A DNA stretch of 64,000 nucleotides from Pinus tabuliformis (Eukaryota > Streptophyta > Pinopsida > Pinales > Pinaceae), in the NCBI GenBank assembly GCA_031772625.1, contig CM062814.1:361991750-362055749 (forward strand), written 5' to 3'. The notes under the pieces were generated by a model, which was given only the letters and a program-made list of their open reading frames with translations, had not been told where the DNA came from and did not search any database. A program made the translations under genes and the position numbers. Positions within the stretch are counted from its first letter, which is position 1. Each line of letters begins with the position of its first letter. Below, in pieces: positions 22,331 to 34,284 of the stretch.

Positions 22331-24057
22331 AAAAGTGAAGGGAAGGAAGTATTAGTGCTACCTGGAGTTGATAGTGGGTGCAGGACTATAAACTACTCTA
22401 TAGAAAAGGGACTTCACTGAAGGAAAATTACTACGTGATACTTAGGAATATGATGAAGTTCGAAGGAACTGTGACAAAGAAATGGTGACTACGACACAAG
22501 GAAAGGTTTGTCAAAGTTGGCTTGACTAGGACATGGCACCCATTTCCATACATAGTAACTAAAGATGACTAACTCATCGTAGTACAATAATGGCCAAAAG
22601 AATGGATGGATCCACTCAGTGTAGTGGTTGGAACAGAGAAGGGTACCCCGCAAGATGTACGTACAAGTGGAAAGGATGCAAAGATAGAAACAGAGGAAAC
22701 AAAGTAGGAGGATAAGGAACCCCTCAGTGATGTAGGAATATTAGAGGAGTCACATTTTATTTTCATAAGCAGAGACACAAAAACTGTGGTGAGCAAGAGG
22801 AAAAATCATAAAGCAGATAAGTCCAATGGTGTAGAAGCGCTTGTCTTCACTAATGTGGACATCGGCGAGATCGGAGAGAAGGTCCAAGAGACCACAGCTG
22901 AGATTTCAGACAAAATTAACGATCGATATATAACAATTTTGGTTCAGGTAAATCAGGGCAACGTGGAGCTAAATGCGTTGTCACAAGTATAAAAACCACT
23001 AGAAAAAATAGCTCAGCCACTATATGTAGAGTGAATAATAGAAATGCAATTCGAAATTAGAATTTTAAAGTTTCTAGTTGGGGCACTACAATGGTACATA
23101 CCAAAGGATAGAGAATGATTCAAATAATGGAAGACCATTAATATAAACATTGTCTCATTTCCCATATAAGTGTTGCATGAATTCCATCAAAGTTTAATAA
23201 TAAAGTTACAGGAGTGGGAACCATGAACCTTGGCTTTGATGATACAAATGGAAAAGGAGAAAGTTGCACTGAAGGAGGAGTTGGAGTAGGTGGCTAAGAA
23301 AAGAGATGATGCATGTTAGTGACAAAAACAATTGGAAAAATCCATTGAAGATAGTTGCAGCACAGTCCTGGATGTGAAGGTCGGTGAGGAGGAACCACCA
23401 GTAGAGAAGGTCGTGAAGCTCACCCTCACAATCAAGGAATCAAAGAATACACTGGTGAATATAAAATTCGAGTATGAAGTGAAGGTATCAGAGCTACAAA
23501 TAAGGCTGTAGCTAGTCATGTAACTAGAAGTGCCCAATTAGAGGCATAAAGACTTAAAGGTAGCATTGGAAGGCATCTTCGACACAGTGGTAGACTGTGG
23601 GAAATTATTGGATGACACAATGCATATTTGGACCTCAGTGTAGGAGGATCCAGACATCCAAAAGATCATGGAGGAATTACAGTTGGAGAAGATGTAGCAT
23701 GCCAAGATCTTGGTAGTTGTAAATACCCTACCATTCTTACATAAACTCGTTATTATTACTAAAGGAAGGAACCTCCAAAATAAGATAGATGATCTTTGAA
23801 GGAAGGATCAAATTTTTCAAGCAAGGAATCAACCATGGCAAGATGACACCATCAAACTTTCTCAGGCAATGGGCAAGAGGCTTACAGAATTGAAGAAAAG
23901 GGAGGTGAAAATACTATAGAAGGTTGTTGGCCCAACCATAGAGGCATTGCTCGAGGAGGTGCAAAAATAGGAGAAACAAATGCCAGAGACAATCCAGCAG
24001 TATAATGCAGTCTACAATGGAATTGCAGTGAAAATCAAGGGAACTGGAGATAAGTGA
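22331..24057 (+). pseudogene. Gypsy-2 accessory ORF, shorter form
   Basis: After integrase, frames read GLTRTWHPFPYIVTKDD, WPKEWMDPLSVVVGTEKG, then VVSKRKNHKADKSNGVEALV and a long Lys/Glu-rich coiled-coil-like tail (EKVALKEELE, EPPVEKVVKLTLTIKESKN, IMEELQLEKM). The frame ends at TGA (24055-24057) inside the conserved hairpin. The tail matches the C-terminal parts of the Gypsy-1 and Gypsy-3 accessory ORFs in style and position. The conserved core with DGYLWL is absent, so about half of the ORF seems deleted or replaced. Confidence 0.55.
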
Positions 24058-24090
24058 CTCGGGATTAGTCACCGGTGAGTGTTTAGGGTA
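24055..24090 (+). other. Stem-loop and polypurine tract of Gypsy-2
   Basis: TGACTCGGGATTAGTCA (24055-24071) forms the same TGACT/AGTCA stem as in Gypsy-1 and Gypsy-3, starting at the accessory stop codon. gtttagggta lies directly before the LTR. Confidence 0.6.
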
Positions 24091-24908
24091 TGTTGGGCAC
24101 AACCCAACTTCGTCAAAGTTTTTTTCAAAGACTCCGCATTTTTAGGGGCAAAGCACGCTGATTTGGTGAAGTTCTATTCATCGCACAGTGTTTAAGGGCT
24201 TTGGGGTGGGTCAAAAGTCCCTTAATTTGTAACGAGTTTCGCATATTGGTCCCTTGTTTTGTCAGATCCATGGTATGTGGACCACGGTCTTGTAGTAAGG
24301 GAGACTATATAAACAAGATATAATACTTTGTCAAATAATAACTAACTAAGCATAGATTGTTTGTATTCTCTATATTGAGTCTGTATTTTTGGGAAGGGCT
24401 CTACGGTTGAGTGTGTGGAGGCCTTGATGAGTCTGCAGTTGAGTGCACCGAACACCTACAGTTGGGTGTGCAAGTCAGGGAAGTGCATGTATTGGAGATC
24501 CTTATTATTAAAGAAGATTTTCTTACGAACTATTGTGTATCTTTCAGTGTTTGTTCTCTGTTGTTATTAATATCATTATGCATGATTTTTAGCAAATTAC
24601 ATGAAAGAATACATATTATACTATTTTTTGTTATGTGTATGTGCTAAGTATCAATCTATTATGTTATTCATCAACGCAAAGTTATTCAGGTACACGAAAT
24701 TGTAAGTAGATATATGACATAAGTGAACACACAAATTCCATAATGTGCATATCCCTCTGGCTGCAAATACGTTGTTCTACAACCTCCCATAATCACTTCG
24801 AGTGAGACTATGATCTACTTGCAGGTCATTGTGAAAAAAACTAATGTTTGAGGGTCTTGTTGGTGCACAAAACACTTTGAACCTGGGTCAAGCCCCCTTA
24901 AACCAACA
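24091..24908 (+). repeat. Gypsy-2 3' LTR, complete
   Basis: 818 bp from TGTTGGGCAC to AACCAACA. It contains ccatggtatgtggaccacgg at 24268-24287, TATATAAA at 24306-24313 and the ctgagtgcgc-type repeats near 24400-24475. It is followed by aatggtttcattg, a copy of the primer-binding region, which should only follow a 5' LTR. Confidence 0.85.
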
Positions 24909-25549
24909 AATGGTTTCATTGTTGGGACTTTTATATAAATAAGAAGTAATAATTTGTCAAATAATAACGAACTAAGCGTAGATTGTTTGTATTGTCTGCC
25001 TTGAGTCTGTATTTTGGGGGAAGGCTTCACATCTAAGTGCGTGGAGGCCTTGGAGAGTCTGTAGCTGAGTGCACAAACGTCTTGCATCTTTGGGTGAATA
25101 GACCACCTGGAGCTAGGTCAAGGAAGTCCATGTATTGGAGACCCTTATTAATAAGTACGAATTTTTTGTGAAGTATTGTGTATCTTTCTGTGTTCATTCT
25201 CTGTTGTTATTGATATCGTTATGCATGGTTTTACCAAATTATGTGGAAGAATACATTTTATACTATTTTATGTTATGTCTATGCGTTAAGTACCAACCTG
25301 TGAAGTTAATCATTAGTGAAAATTTATTCATGTATGAGAATTTTTAGGTAAATATAAGACATGAGTGAAGACACAGACACCACAATGGGCATATCCCTCT
25401 GGTTGTAGAAATCTGGTTCTACAATCTCCTATATGGCTTCAGGTGAGACTGCAATATGCTTTCAGGTCATTGCCGAAAGGGCCAATGGTTAAGGGTTTTG
25501 TTGGTGTGCAACAAACTCTAAACTTGGGTGAAACCCCCTTAAACAAATA
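24909..25549 (+). repeat. Primer-site scrap and 5'-truncated LTR of Gypsy-2
   Basis: About 20 bp of post-LTR sequence (aatggtttcattgttggg) jump directly into the TATA region of another LTR copy (cttttatataaataag), which then runs to its end at 25549 (aaacaaata). The structure implies an LTR-interior-LTR repeat whose interior was deleted. TSD atgga follows at 25550. Confidence 0.75.
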
Positions 25550-25737
25550 ATGGACAGGGATGGAGAGTGCACTAGGGCCAAAAACATGGTTTTTGTGCTT
25601 ATTGAATGAGAAACATAGACTTTTTAGAGAAATAATTATTAGGTATTTGCAAAGGGATTATGAGAATGTGTCAAAGTATATTGATTGATCCAGTTTTTTA
25701 GGCCTTTTCAGAAGATGTGACAACATAACCTATAACA
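25550..25737 (-). repeat. Element X 3' LTR, right end
   Basis: Begins with the Gypsy-2 TSD copy atgga and ends ataaca at 25737 (TG start when read on the minus strand). attcccccactaaaa follows, a polypurine tract on the minus strand (ttttagtgggggaat). This places the X interior on the high-coordinate side. Confidence 0.65.
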
Positions 25738-28400
25738 ATTCCCCCACTAAAATATAAATTCAAAAGAAATCACTTTACCTTGTGACAAGTCTGGATCAAG
25801 AATAAATTAGTTCGATATCATCATCTACTAAAATACATATTATCATCATGATTTCATTGTTAAGGGAGGCATACCAATACTCAACATATAAGCCAATATT
25901 TCATGTACACTGACCAAAATGTCTCATCTAGTGATGGAAGAGTGTGGACACATGCTTGGATGATTGTCTTGATCACAACCACTATAGTTTGGAATATTGT
26001 ATCAACCCTGAAATGACAGCTAGGATGGATAGAACTAGATCTGGTGTCTTCTACCATGTCACTTGATAGTATGAGTCTAACCATGTCAATAAATGAGCTA
26101 GAGTCGAACATGGTAAACACCATCTAATTATTGGTCAATTATTTAAATCATTAAAATATGTGAGAGAAACCACCGATAATTATAATGGCTCTCAAGGTAC
26201 CATACTACAAAAAAATATTATGACCTAATGCCAATAATGAGGACCTATACCCAAGGGTAAGGAAAGTTGCCATTGAGGTATGCAATCTCCAAGGTACCAA
26301 AAGGAGGTTTTAATTAAAATTCCCTGATACGGAGCTGATGTCGATAGGAAGTGACCCTTTCTAGGAGGGCCTTGATGTATTCCTAATCAATGACATGAAA
26401 TACGTATCAATGTTTGAGACAAAATGAATCATGGAGAGACAAACATGAGTGAAGGCTTAAGGTATTGTAGCAAATGTTAACTGAGGAAATTTTCTTGAAC
26501 ATATCAATGACACTTTATCGAGTTAGTATCATTGACCCAAAACTAATTATCAAATATTTTGATATGGTGTGATTAACCAAATAGGTAAGAAAATTACCGA
26601 ACCCAAGAGTCACAGAGATGAAGTGAAAGAGTGTCATATTCAAGAGAAACTCACTTCCATTAATAGGTTAAGTACCCCATTTTCCCAATTTCCCCAACCA
26701 TTTCTTATCAGTACCTCTTTATTTTTGACAAGCTTGAGGAGGATAACATATGATTGATCTATAGGTTCATCCTTCGGTTGAATCCTTTTGAATATATTTA
26801 ACAAACCTTGAAAAGGACTTGAAAATGAGTGGTTTGGTCCCATCATGTGTGACAATTCAAATGTTGTTTGATGATTTTACAAATCCAACGAAGGTGTAAC
26901 ATAATTTATTTTTCATGTTTAGAGAGTTGAGAAAGAGGCGAAAAAGAAAACTCACAATGTTCCTTTTCGTATATTTAGTCTCTTGAGTCCAAAAAGGCAG
27001 GAAACGATAGTCAAGAGAAGATTTTAGCTATGTTTGACTAAAGTATTCGTTTTTTGTAAATAGTCTATCCCAATATGGAAAAGGGTTAAAATTATACTGG
27101 GTAGACATCTTTTCATTTATTTTAACGACTTCAAAAGGACAAGTGCTTGACAATATTTTCATGTTTTGGGAGTCTCAAAAAGGCTTAAAGAGGACTCCTC
27201 TTGGATGAACGAGTGATATAAAGGGTAGAAAATGGTTTTGATCATGGTGAGACTTCTAAAAACATATAAAGGCCAAGAGGTAGGCTAACAAGACCACTCA
27301 CCATAGTGATTCCTCGGGAAAGGCTAAAACAACCAAGTGAAAGCATATGATTGGCCAAGAATATGGTGCTTATGGAATGAGAAAACCAAGGCTCATCTAG
27401 TAGAAACATGTAATAAAAATAGAAATCATGCGGGATAGGATGAAAATTGTTTCATTTTTACAAGCTTGAAACATAGGAAATTATGCTTTAAATCAGTTTC
27501 ATTTTTATGCCAGATTGAAACAAGGAAAAATAATTACTAAAATTGGTTTTCATGACCCCAACATAATGAGTTAATTCAAAGGACATTCCCCCCAATCCTC
27601 ATTTAATTCACTTAAGTAGATTACTTGTTATTAATAGGTGGATGGACTAAAGGTTCACTTATGAGATCAAGTGAAAGACTCAACACAACATTTACGAGAT
27701 CTAGTCAAAGACTCGAATTGGAGGGAGATTTGTTTCATTTTTTAATGAGCTTGAGATAGTAAAATAACAATGCTCAACACACCTTGTTTCATTTTATAAT
27801 TAATTTGACATAAGAAAACAAACTTTTCTCTCAGGACCTTGTTTCATTTTCTATCAAGCTTGACACAAGAAGAGGAACTCTACTCTGGGAGCCTTGTTTC
27901 ATTTTTTAATGAGCTTGACGCAAGAAAAGGAACTATTCTCAGGGACCTTGTTTCATTTTTAAAAAATGAACTATGCTCTAGGATCAAATCATGGCCTCCT
28001 CAAGGCCATGGCTTCTAAGATGTTCTCATAAGACAGAATAACAATGGTTGGGAAGAAATAAATTGATCCAATGGAAGGATTAGGCCCCATTGCTCCTCAT
28101 AAATCATTCACCATTTCACCCACTAGATCTAGGTCAAAATAAGTTTAGAAAACAATGAAATTCTCATCTTTTGTAGTAGGTACAGGCATGGGATAGGTAG
28201 CCACATAACCAACTTATTGAAGGGAAGATACCACTGACACATTAGGAACATTTAGGGAAGTCGAATGATTTGTAGTCAAAGCAGGACCAACAAATGAAAG
28301 TTGGGAATTACTCACCATTTTTCAATCATGTGGGAAACACATCAATCAAAAGAATGCATACACGACAATGTTCATAGCATAAACATAGTCTCGCCCTTGG
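25738..28400 (-). other. Element X interior with no readable ORF
   Basis: AT-rich DNA after the protease-like part and before the 3' LTR. Short frames occur on both strands (for example 25881-26123 minus, 26640-26855 minus, 26569-26757 plus), but none has a domain I recognise. It holds a degenerate tandem repeat at about 27441-27970. The stretch near 27120-27260 (aggcttaaagaggactcctc) resembles 58690-58730 in element Y. Confidence 0.5.
27441..27970. repeat. Degenerate tandem repeat with tttcattttttaatgagcttga
   Basis: Five to seven units of about 50-60 bp, clearest at 27727-27970. Each begins ttgtttcatttt(t/c)ta and goes on atgagcttgacacaagaa, then aggaactattctcaggga. Earlier, looser units are at 27441 and 27500, and a 110-bp gap at about 27600-27720 is not repeated. 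Similar units occur at about 58965-59040 in element Y. Confidence 0.6.
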
Positions 28401-28880
28401 AGAAAATTGAAATCTAAGGGGCCCAGGACTACCATAAGATCAATAGATACAATTTTTTCTTCCAAAGTAATGGAAAATCGAGGAAGGATCCCTAAAGGTT
28501 GATTGGTTCTTCTATTAAAATGTTACATATCTGGAGTAGTAGACACGAGCTGAGGGGAACCCAAATCTCACAAAACAATCGAGGATAGAATGCTAATAGA
28601 ATGTCCCTATGCGATGGAGGGTTTTATCACAAGCCTTCACCTTGATTTCAAACGGCATGTAAGAAGGGAGACAAGGTTCTCCCAATTGGTTAAAATGACC
28701 TGATTACTTGGAGGGGTTTTGTGACAACACTAGGAGTTTCCATTTTCTTTGTAGAATAAAAAAGAAGAAGAACCTGAGCGATATGATCTTCACTTCGTAT
28801 GGGAAGAGTATGATCAACTAAAGGTGGAGTTGAGTCAATCCTTTTCTCAAGCAATGGTTTGTTGGGAACAGGTGAATGGG
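28401..28880 (-). pseudogene. pol: Element X protease-like region
   Basis: On the minus strand the frame reads SISILSSIV, LGSPQLVSTTPDM, QPLGILPRFSITLEEKIVSID and MVVLGPLDFNFLQGRDYVYAM, then LMCFPHD and QLSFVGPALTT. The order (ILSS...LG, LLGRDY-type block) is that of a retropepsin and matches a gag-protease type I know to be common in conifer genomes. The Asp-Ser-Gly itself is not readable (a stop precedes GHSIS). Nothing resembling RT follows. Confidence 0.6.
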
Positions 28881-28881
28881 A

Positions 28882-29706
28882 TTAACATTTAGAAAGAGTG
28901 GGATTGCTTAAGGATGAAATCAGATCAATCACTTCATCAACTATTATGGGATTAGGGGAAATATTTTGGTAACTAGTTGGAATTTTCCATTGAGGAACAA
29001 CAAGATTTTCCAATGCTTTTGAGGGTTCCTCCATGTAAGGACAAAGCAGAATAGGATGATGCCCTTCACATAACCTACAAGGAAAATTAACTTTACCATT
29101 TTTCCTGTCGAACTTAGTATCAGTAGTTAATGGTTTATCACCAGCATGGTCTCCAGAGGCTGATGACAATGGTTGATACGAGCCTATGGACCACACTTTT
29201 TAATACCTGTGGAATATGAGGACGATATCTAAGAAAGTGACCACCCTTACAAAGTGGGCAAGGTAATTTAACTTTACTAGGATTAATAGAAAGTTTCTCG
29301 TCATCAATTGCATTCATAGAAATGTTTTCTTGGTTTCCCCTACTTATTTTGCTTCTTCTTCTTCATCATTTTCTTATTCTTAGCTTCCTCATTACTAGAA
29401 TCCAGACTATCACTAGGCGAGGATGAAGAAAGGGATGGGGAAAAATAAACGAAGAAGGAAAAGGGATAAATTTAGGATCAACTTGAGGTTGATGATTTTC
29501 AGGTGGAGGAATACTTGATTGAGAAGCAATTTGGACATTTAGAACCAAGGAGGTAAATAAAAAACCAAAATGGTAAACCAATAAAAAAAACCGGGAATGG
29601 ATAATGTTTCCATATAAGGAGCAATGATATTTTCAAAGGAATTAAGAGGACCAGGATTCCCATTAGAGGGGTTTCCTTGACTAGTGGACTCATAACATTT
29701 TGCCAT
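28882..29706 (-). pseudogene. gag: Element X gag with zinc knuckle
   Basis: Candidate start at 29706 (MAKCYESTSQGNPSNG, then IAPYMETLSIPG). A run of T causes a frameshift, after which PPPENHQPQVDPKFIPFPSS is readable. The open part 28882-29196 contains FPCRLCEGHHPILLCPYMEE near 29040-29090, a CX2CX3-4HX4C-like knuckle, followed by PSKALENLV. Proline-rich and degenerate; it is a gag of the type that precedes the protease-like region. Confidence 0.6.
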
Positions 29707-29730
29707 TAGTCTCAACCTAAGATCTACTAA

Positions 29731-29742
29731 GGAGGTGTTCCA
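29731..29742 (-). other. Candidate primer-binding site of element X
   Basis: On the minus strand tggaacacctcc follows the LTR end CCTCACA after a single base. It starts with TGG, as primer-binding sites that pair with the tRNA CCA end do. I cannot name the tRNA. Confidence 0.4.
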
Positions 29743-29743
29743 T

Positions 29744-32197
29744 TGTGAGGGTATTTTTTTGTGGTCAATTAATTTATTTACAAATTAAAGACATAAAATA
29801 TAAGAATGGGGTAACTAGGAAGATAAGGATTACGAAGTCACCGTGAACTATGGATTATCATTTCTAGTACATGCAAGAAATCTCCCCAAATGTTGTGTTC
29901 AGTGTATCACAATGGATAGGATGACCGACTTAGTGACCTATGGAAGGATATCAACCTATACGAGACTTCCAAAATATACCCATAGGTACATAGAAGTGCA
30001 GTCCGTAGTAGTGCTATCTAATGTGTCCTGTACGATAGGAGGTATTCCAATATACTTTTGATACATGGAGTGCCATCTGATATACCCAAGGGTACATCGA
30101 GAATGATCTAATATACTTATGTACATGGAATACTAACTACACCCAAAATCTAACAAAAACAATTAATTACAACTCCTATGTTAAAATACAATGGAACAAT
30201 TCTCTAGCCTAGATCTCTATGTGTGTTCTTAATGTTCCAAATTTTCCTTAGGTTAATTGAATAGATTTTAAAATTGATCTTCAATTAAGTTTCAATTTCA
30301 AGGCTCATAGTACAAATTCACCTGGACTTCCTATGATCAAACCAACTATATATTTCAATTTCTCTATTCTAATTCAATTAAAATCCCTAAATAAAGCCAA
30401 ACCATGCAATGTAATCTATGGGCGACTCCCATGAAAACTATGCAAACGTAATCTATGTACAATTTAATTTCCTTTTGTGAAAATGAGAATTTTAACTACA
30501 CAAATATAATCTATGGAATATAATTATTCAAAACAAGAACAATATTATTCCAAGTGAGCTAAAGAATAATATAACAAGACTACTTATGAATAACAATACC
30601 TTCCTTTACTGATTCAATGAAAGAACCAATAAAGTGTAGAGGAAATCTCTAATGAAATCAAATGTAATCTGAAATTTCATTAATAGAGGATTCAAATTGA
30701 AATTGGGTGAAAATTCCAAAGATGAAAAGCTAAATTTTTTCTTTTCTTTTCCTTTTAATTTCAAATGCAATGAAAATGAAAATGAAGGTATATTATTGAC
30801 CAAAATAACACACATAAACTACAACTGTAATATGAAAATTATTTTTATCAAATAGACAATCAAGCTCATGTTTTTAAAACCCTAATGATAATAAGAAAGA
30901 AAAAATTAAACAAACTCTCATCGAAAGAAAATAAATCGAAATGTAAACATAATGATGACTTTACAGAGACATAAACAAATTTAGAGACTCAAGAAAACCT
31001 TCTGGATGAAATAATAAGGGAGATCAAGGAAAATAACAATTTTGTTTCAGATTCTATAGGATCGGCGTAGGTGTAGTGTGGGCACCAGAGTGCATTAACG
31101 CACTTCCAAGGAAGAGAGACTGCACTACAATGCTCTGTCAGAGAACAAAGAGTGCGATGGGGATAATTTTATCAAAGCATGACATAAGAAACCGTACGAA
31201 GCTTAAAAATGTGTTTTCCTAAAGTGGATTATTGTCTGAATAAGTCAAGTAAGGTCGCTTTGAAAGGTTAAAATATGCTAAAGCCAAGGAAGCTACTACA
31301 AGAAATCTCTTTCCCTAGAATGATCACGAAATTGTTATATAAAAAATTCACTTATGAGGAAAAAATGAACTCTTGAGATCTAGTGGTGTAATATACAGCA
31401 AAAGAGATAAAAATGATCTATAATTTCCTTAGAAATTTTAGAATATGAAAAATAGACCTACCTAGAACTTCTAGTAAGTCCTCCTCTTCTCATTGCTTGT
31501 AAGATTCAACTCTAGCTCCTCATGCTATAAATGGAACCTGTAAAAAATACTAAAACAAGACAGAGAATTACCATACCCACATATCATAATCCAATATATC
31601 TAATCAATGAGTCAACATTCCATTGAAATTCATAAGAATTGACATGACACAAGTATAGGAAAACATAGTGCTTTTTGTATTAACAAATAAAGGAGAGAGT
31701 TACAAGCATATATAGAAGTTGACTTTGTAGATGTCTTCGCAATTGTCTTGTCCTTCCTAACCACAAAGAAAAAGTTCACACTCAACCCTAATGTATAACT
31801 CAATGGATTCCTTAAGCTCAAAGTCGCAACATGAGCGAACTAGTAATGTCCAAATACAAACCTAGACACAATGGGAGGTAGTAAATTTATAGGGTGAAAG
31901 CAATAGTTTAACATTTACCAATATAGGATTGAGATCCACATATGAGGGAGGATAAGTTCTATGGATAAGAGATAAGACCATTAGAGTAGCATCAAATAGG
32001 AATTTTAGTTCTCTATCCATTGTAAATGGTTAAAACCACCATAGAAGCTTCTCGAACAAGAAGATTCGAAAATATTTTTTAATTTTCCTCAAATTTTAGA
32101 AATAATGCACTTGCAGGGAAGAGAAGCATGCATTGACCAACATTGATACTCTGTTAGGAAACTTGAACTCAATGAAGGTGGGAAAAAATGAAAATTG
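29744..32197 (-). repeat. Element X 5' LTR, cut by Gypsy-3
   Basis: The left boundary is TGTGAGGG at 29744 beside the primer site. The right part 31400-32197 aligns with 13526-14322. The TATA-like minus stretch is near 31708-31716. The LTR is interrupted at 32198 by the Gypsy-3 LTR. The stretch 29744-31400 has no readable protein; AT-rich frames such as 30606-30815 minus and 29843-30061 plus carry no motif. Confidence 0.6.
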
Positions 32198-32695
32198 TGT
32201 TGGTTATGATTTGGGCTAACCTAGATTTGATCTATTCTATGCATCAATAAAACCCTCAACCAATGGCACTTTCAGCAACGACCTGCAAGAAGATCGTAGT
32301 CTCACCTAAAGTGACTATGGAAGGATGCAAAGAAGGTTTTTTAAGCCTTAAAGGATGATGCAATGGGGTGTTTTCATGTTTTATTATCCCTAACATTCAT
32401 AAACTAGTTCGTTGCATTCATTTAACCACTTAAACATATCATATAAGCCATACATCATTACTGTACTAAAATAAAGTGAAACTGAAATAAACTTCTACAC
32501 TACAACATATAGTAACAAAATATACACATGAAGACACCAATTTTACCATGTTTCGTTGTAATGCTATGTCCATAGGAACTGTTGCTTATAATAATAATTC
32601 TTGTACAAAAAACAGCTCTTGACCTACGCACTAAGTTGCAGGTCATCTACACACTCAACTGCAAACTCAGGCCTTTGCGCACTTAGCTGTAGAGC
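32198..32695 (-). repeat. Gypsy-3 3' LTR, end part
   Basis: Plus-strand start TGTTGGTTATG is the LTR end (CA) on the minus strand. It holds the ctgcagttgagtgtgtag-type repeats near 32625-32690, read in reverse. Joined with 44549-44932 it gives 882 bp, close to the 880-bp LTR of Gypsy-1. TSD agagc of Copia-C is 32691-32695. Confidence 0.85.
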
Positions 32696-34284
32696 TGTCG
32701 AAAATAATACTAAGAGGGGCGGGTGAATCAGTATTATCAGAACTATAATTTCATTTCCCAAATAGATTTATATAGTACTTCAGTGAAGTGAACTAGTGTG
32801 TACATGCAACTGTACTTAAAGAAACCAACGTATATGTAGAGAACTTTTTATTTAGACAATTTATCATGTATTGAGCTTAAACTAGTATATAGTAGATTTA
32901 TAAGATAGTGCAGTAAAATCATAATAAAGCATCACACATAAGGAACACACATGAACACCAACATATAAAGTGGAAACCTAATGTGGGTAAAAGCCACTTG
33001 TTGCTGTCATCTCTGTCTTCTTTTAATAATAAGAAAATTTGTTTACAATCTTGTACTCGTGCAAACTTATACCAGTACGTAGGAACCCACCTGCAAAAGG
33101 ATACAACCTTCTCTCATTCTCCAGCAACTATTGGAAGGGAGCTACAACCCCCTAGCTCTTGTACTAGCCAATATGTTTACTAATACATAGGTGCCAGCCT
33201 ACATGAAACTCCACTCTTCCACCAGGGACCACGTTTCATGAATTTATAGAATAGATACTACTAGAGCTGAACACCACAATCTTAAGGCCACGTTTCATCC
33301 AATTTTCATATTGGACCCATCAACAACATTGAAACTCAAAAAATCATAACTGTAATAAAACCATCAAATACATCTACATCAATTAATCTCTAAAACTCAA
33401 TCGTCACTTTCTGAATCAATCAATCACTTGACAACCCATCATCTCTGTAGAAAATCACAATCAATCAATCTGATCATTCAGAACACTGTCACCAGAATAC
33501 AGTCACCAGAAGACAAAGAAGAACCCAGAAATATACAACAGAAAATAGAAACAATTGAAACTTTAAACATCGTACTTCATAAGGTATACACTACTACCAT
33601 GCATCAAACCAGCATGCATACGAACTTTTACCAAAGCAAAGTTGTGTACAAATCTATAAATGCTAACTCAAAACATCACAACTATTCCAAACTTCAGTGA
33701 AACCCAGATCATCATATTTATAGAATAAAACATGCATCAGTATTCAGATCTAGACTGTTCAAGATCAAACCACATAATGATAATACTTTTAAGCTTTTAT
33801 GATCCCAGTCCATCAACCTTCATCAGCCATATAGGTGCCTCCTTAAATGAGATCAAGCAAACCATCAGAAGCTCATTAACATGCATATATGATCCAACAC
33901 CTCATAAGATATTCAGAATACTTGCTCACTTGGCCTAATGATCTTCTCCTCCTTATATATTTTTAGGCCTTTCTCAATACCATGGACCAAAACTACTTAG
34001 AACCAATACCTTGGACCAATTACCTTGGGTCAAATACCTTCAACCAAAAACTTTATTTTTCCAAGATATGCGTGCTTTTCCATTTTTGAAAGTGCATGTG
34101 TACGTATACAATCCTTTTGTTTATTAAACCTGCATTTATACGCAGCTTGGACTAGGTGAACCTGTGTATACCTCTCTTTCTTCATTCTTTGTAGTCTGAT
34201 CTGTAATTCTTTGACCCGTTGCACTCTAAGCTTTCATCTGAGTGAGTTTCCATCAAGGAAAACACATGTATCATAATGCCAACA
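32696..34284 (-). repeat. Copia-C 3' LTR
   Basis: On the minus strand it starts TGTTGGCATTATG (34284) and ends ATTTTCGACA (32696). TATA (ATATATAAGG) lies at 33951-33960 and is preceded by GGTCCATGG (33980-33988) and GGTCCAAGG (34009-34017). It aligns throughout with 40087-44543 apart from the two insertions there. Plus-strand frames 32983-33183 and 33428-33700 lie in LTR DNA and look like chance. Confidence 0.88.

Larger units (their letters stand above)
14323..25549 (+). mobile_element. Gypsy-2, full-plan retrotransposon with doubled LTR ends
   Basis: Inserted in the X LTR with TSD gtgga (14318-14322) and atgga (25550-25554). The interior shows leader ORF, gag, protease, second gag-like domain, RT, RNase H, integrase, accessory ORF, stem-loop and polypurine tract, all on the plus strand. 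The 5' end is a truncated LTR joined to a complete LTR. The 3' end is a complete LTR followed by a scrap of primer-binding site and a 5'-truncated LTR. All frames carry many stops. Confidence 0.85.
13526..32197 (-). mobile_element. Element X, long-LTR gag-protease element (visible part)
   Basis: The minus-strand element has a 3' LTR seen as 13526-14322 plus 25550-25737, split by Gypsy-2. Its interior is 25738-29743 and its 5' LTR 29744-32197, which is then cut by Gypsy-3. The two LTR portions align (13550-14322 with about 31420-32190), and the bases after Gypsy-2 (cagggatggagagt) align with those before Gypsy-3 (aaaaaatgaaaat). The interior has gag and a protease-like region but no RT or integrase that I can read. 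The full LTR must exceed 2.6 kb. The outer ends lie beyond the window or beyond other insertions. Confidence 0.7.

Noticed and set aside
27441..27970. CRISPR-like array
   Set aside because: Units are degenerate and directly adjoining, with no unique spacers, and the setting is a plant retroelement.
32983..33700. Plus-strand ORFs in 32983-33700
   Set aside because: They fall inside the Copia-C LTR and the second LTR copy does not keep them open.
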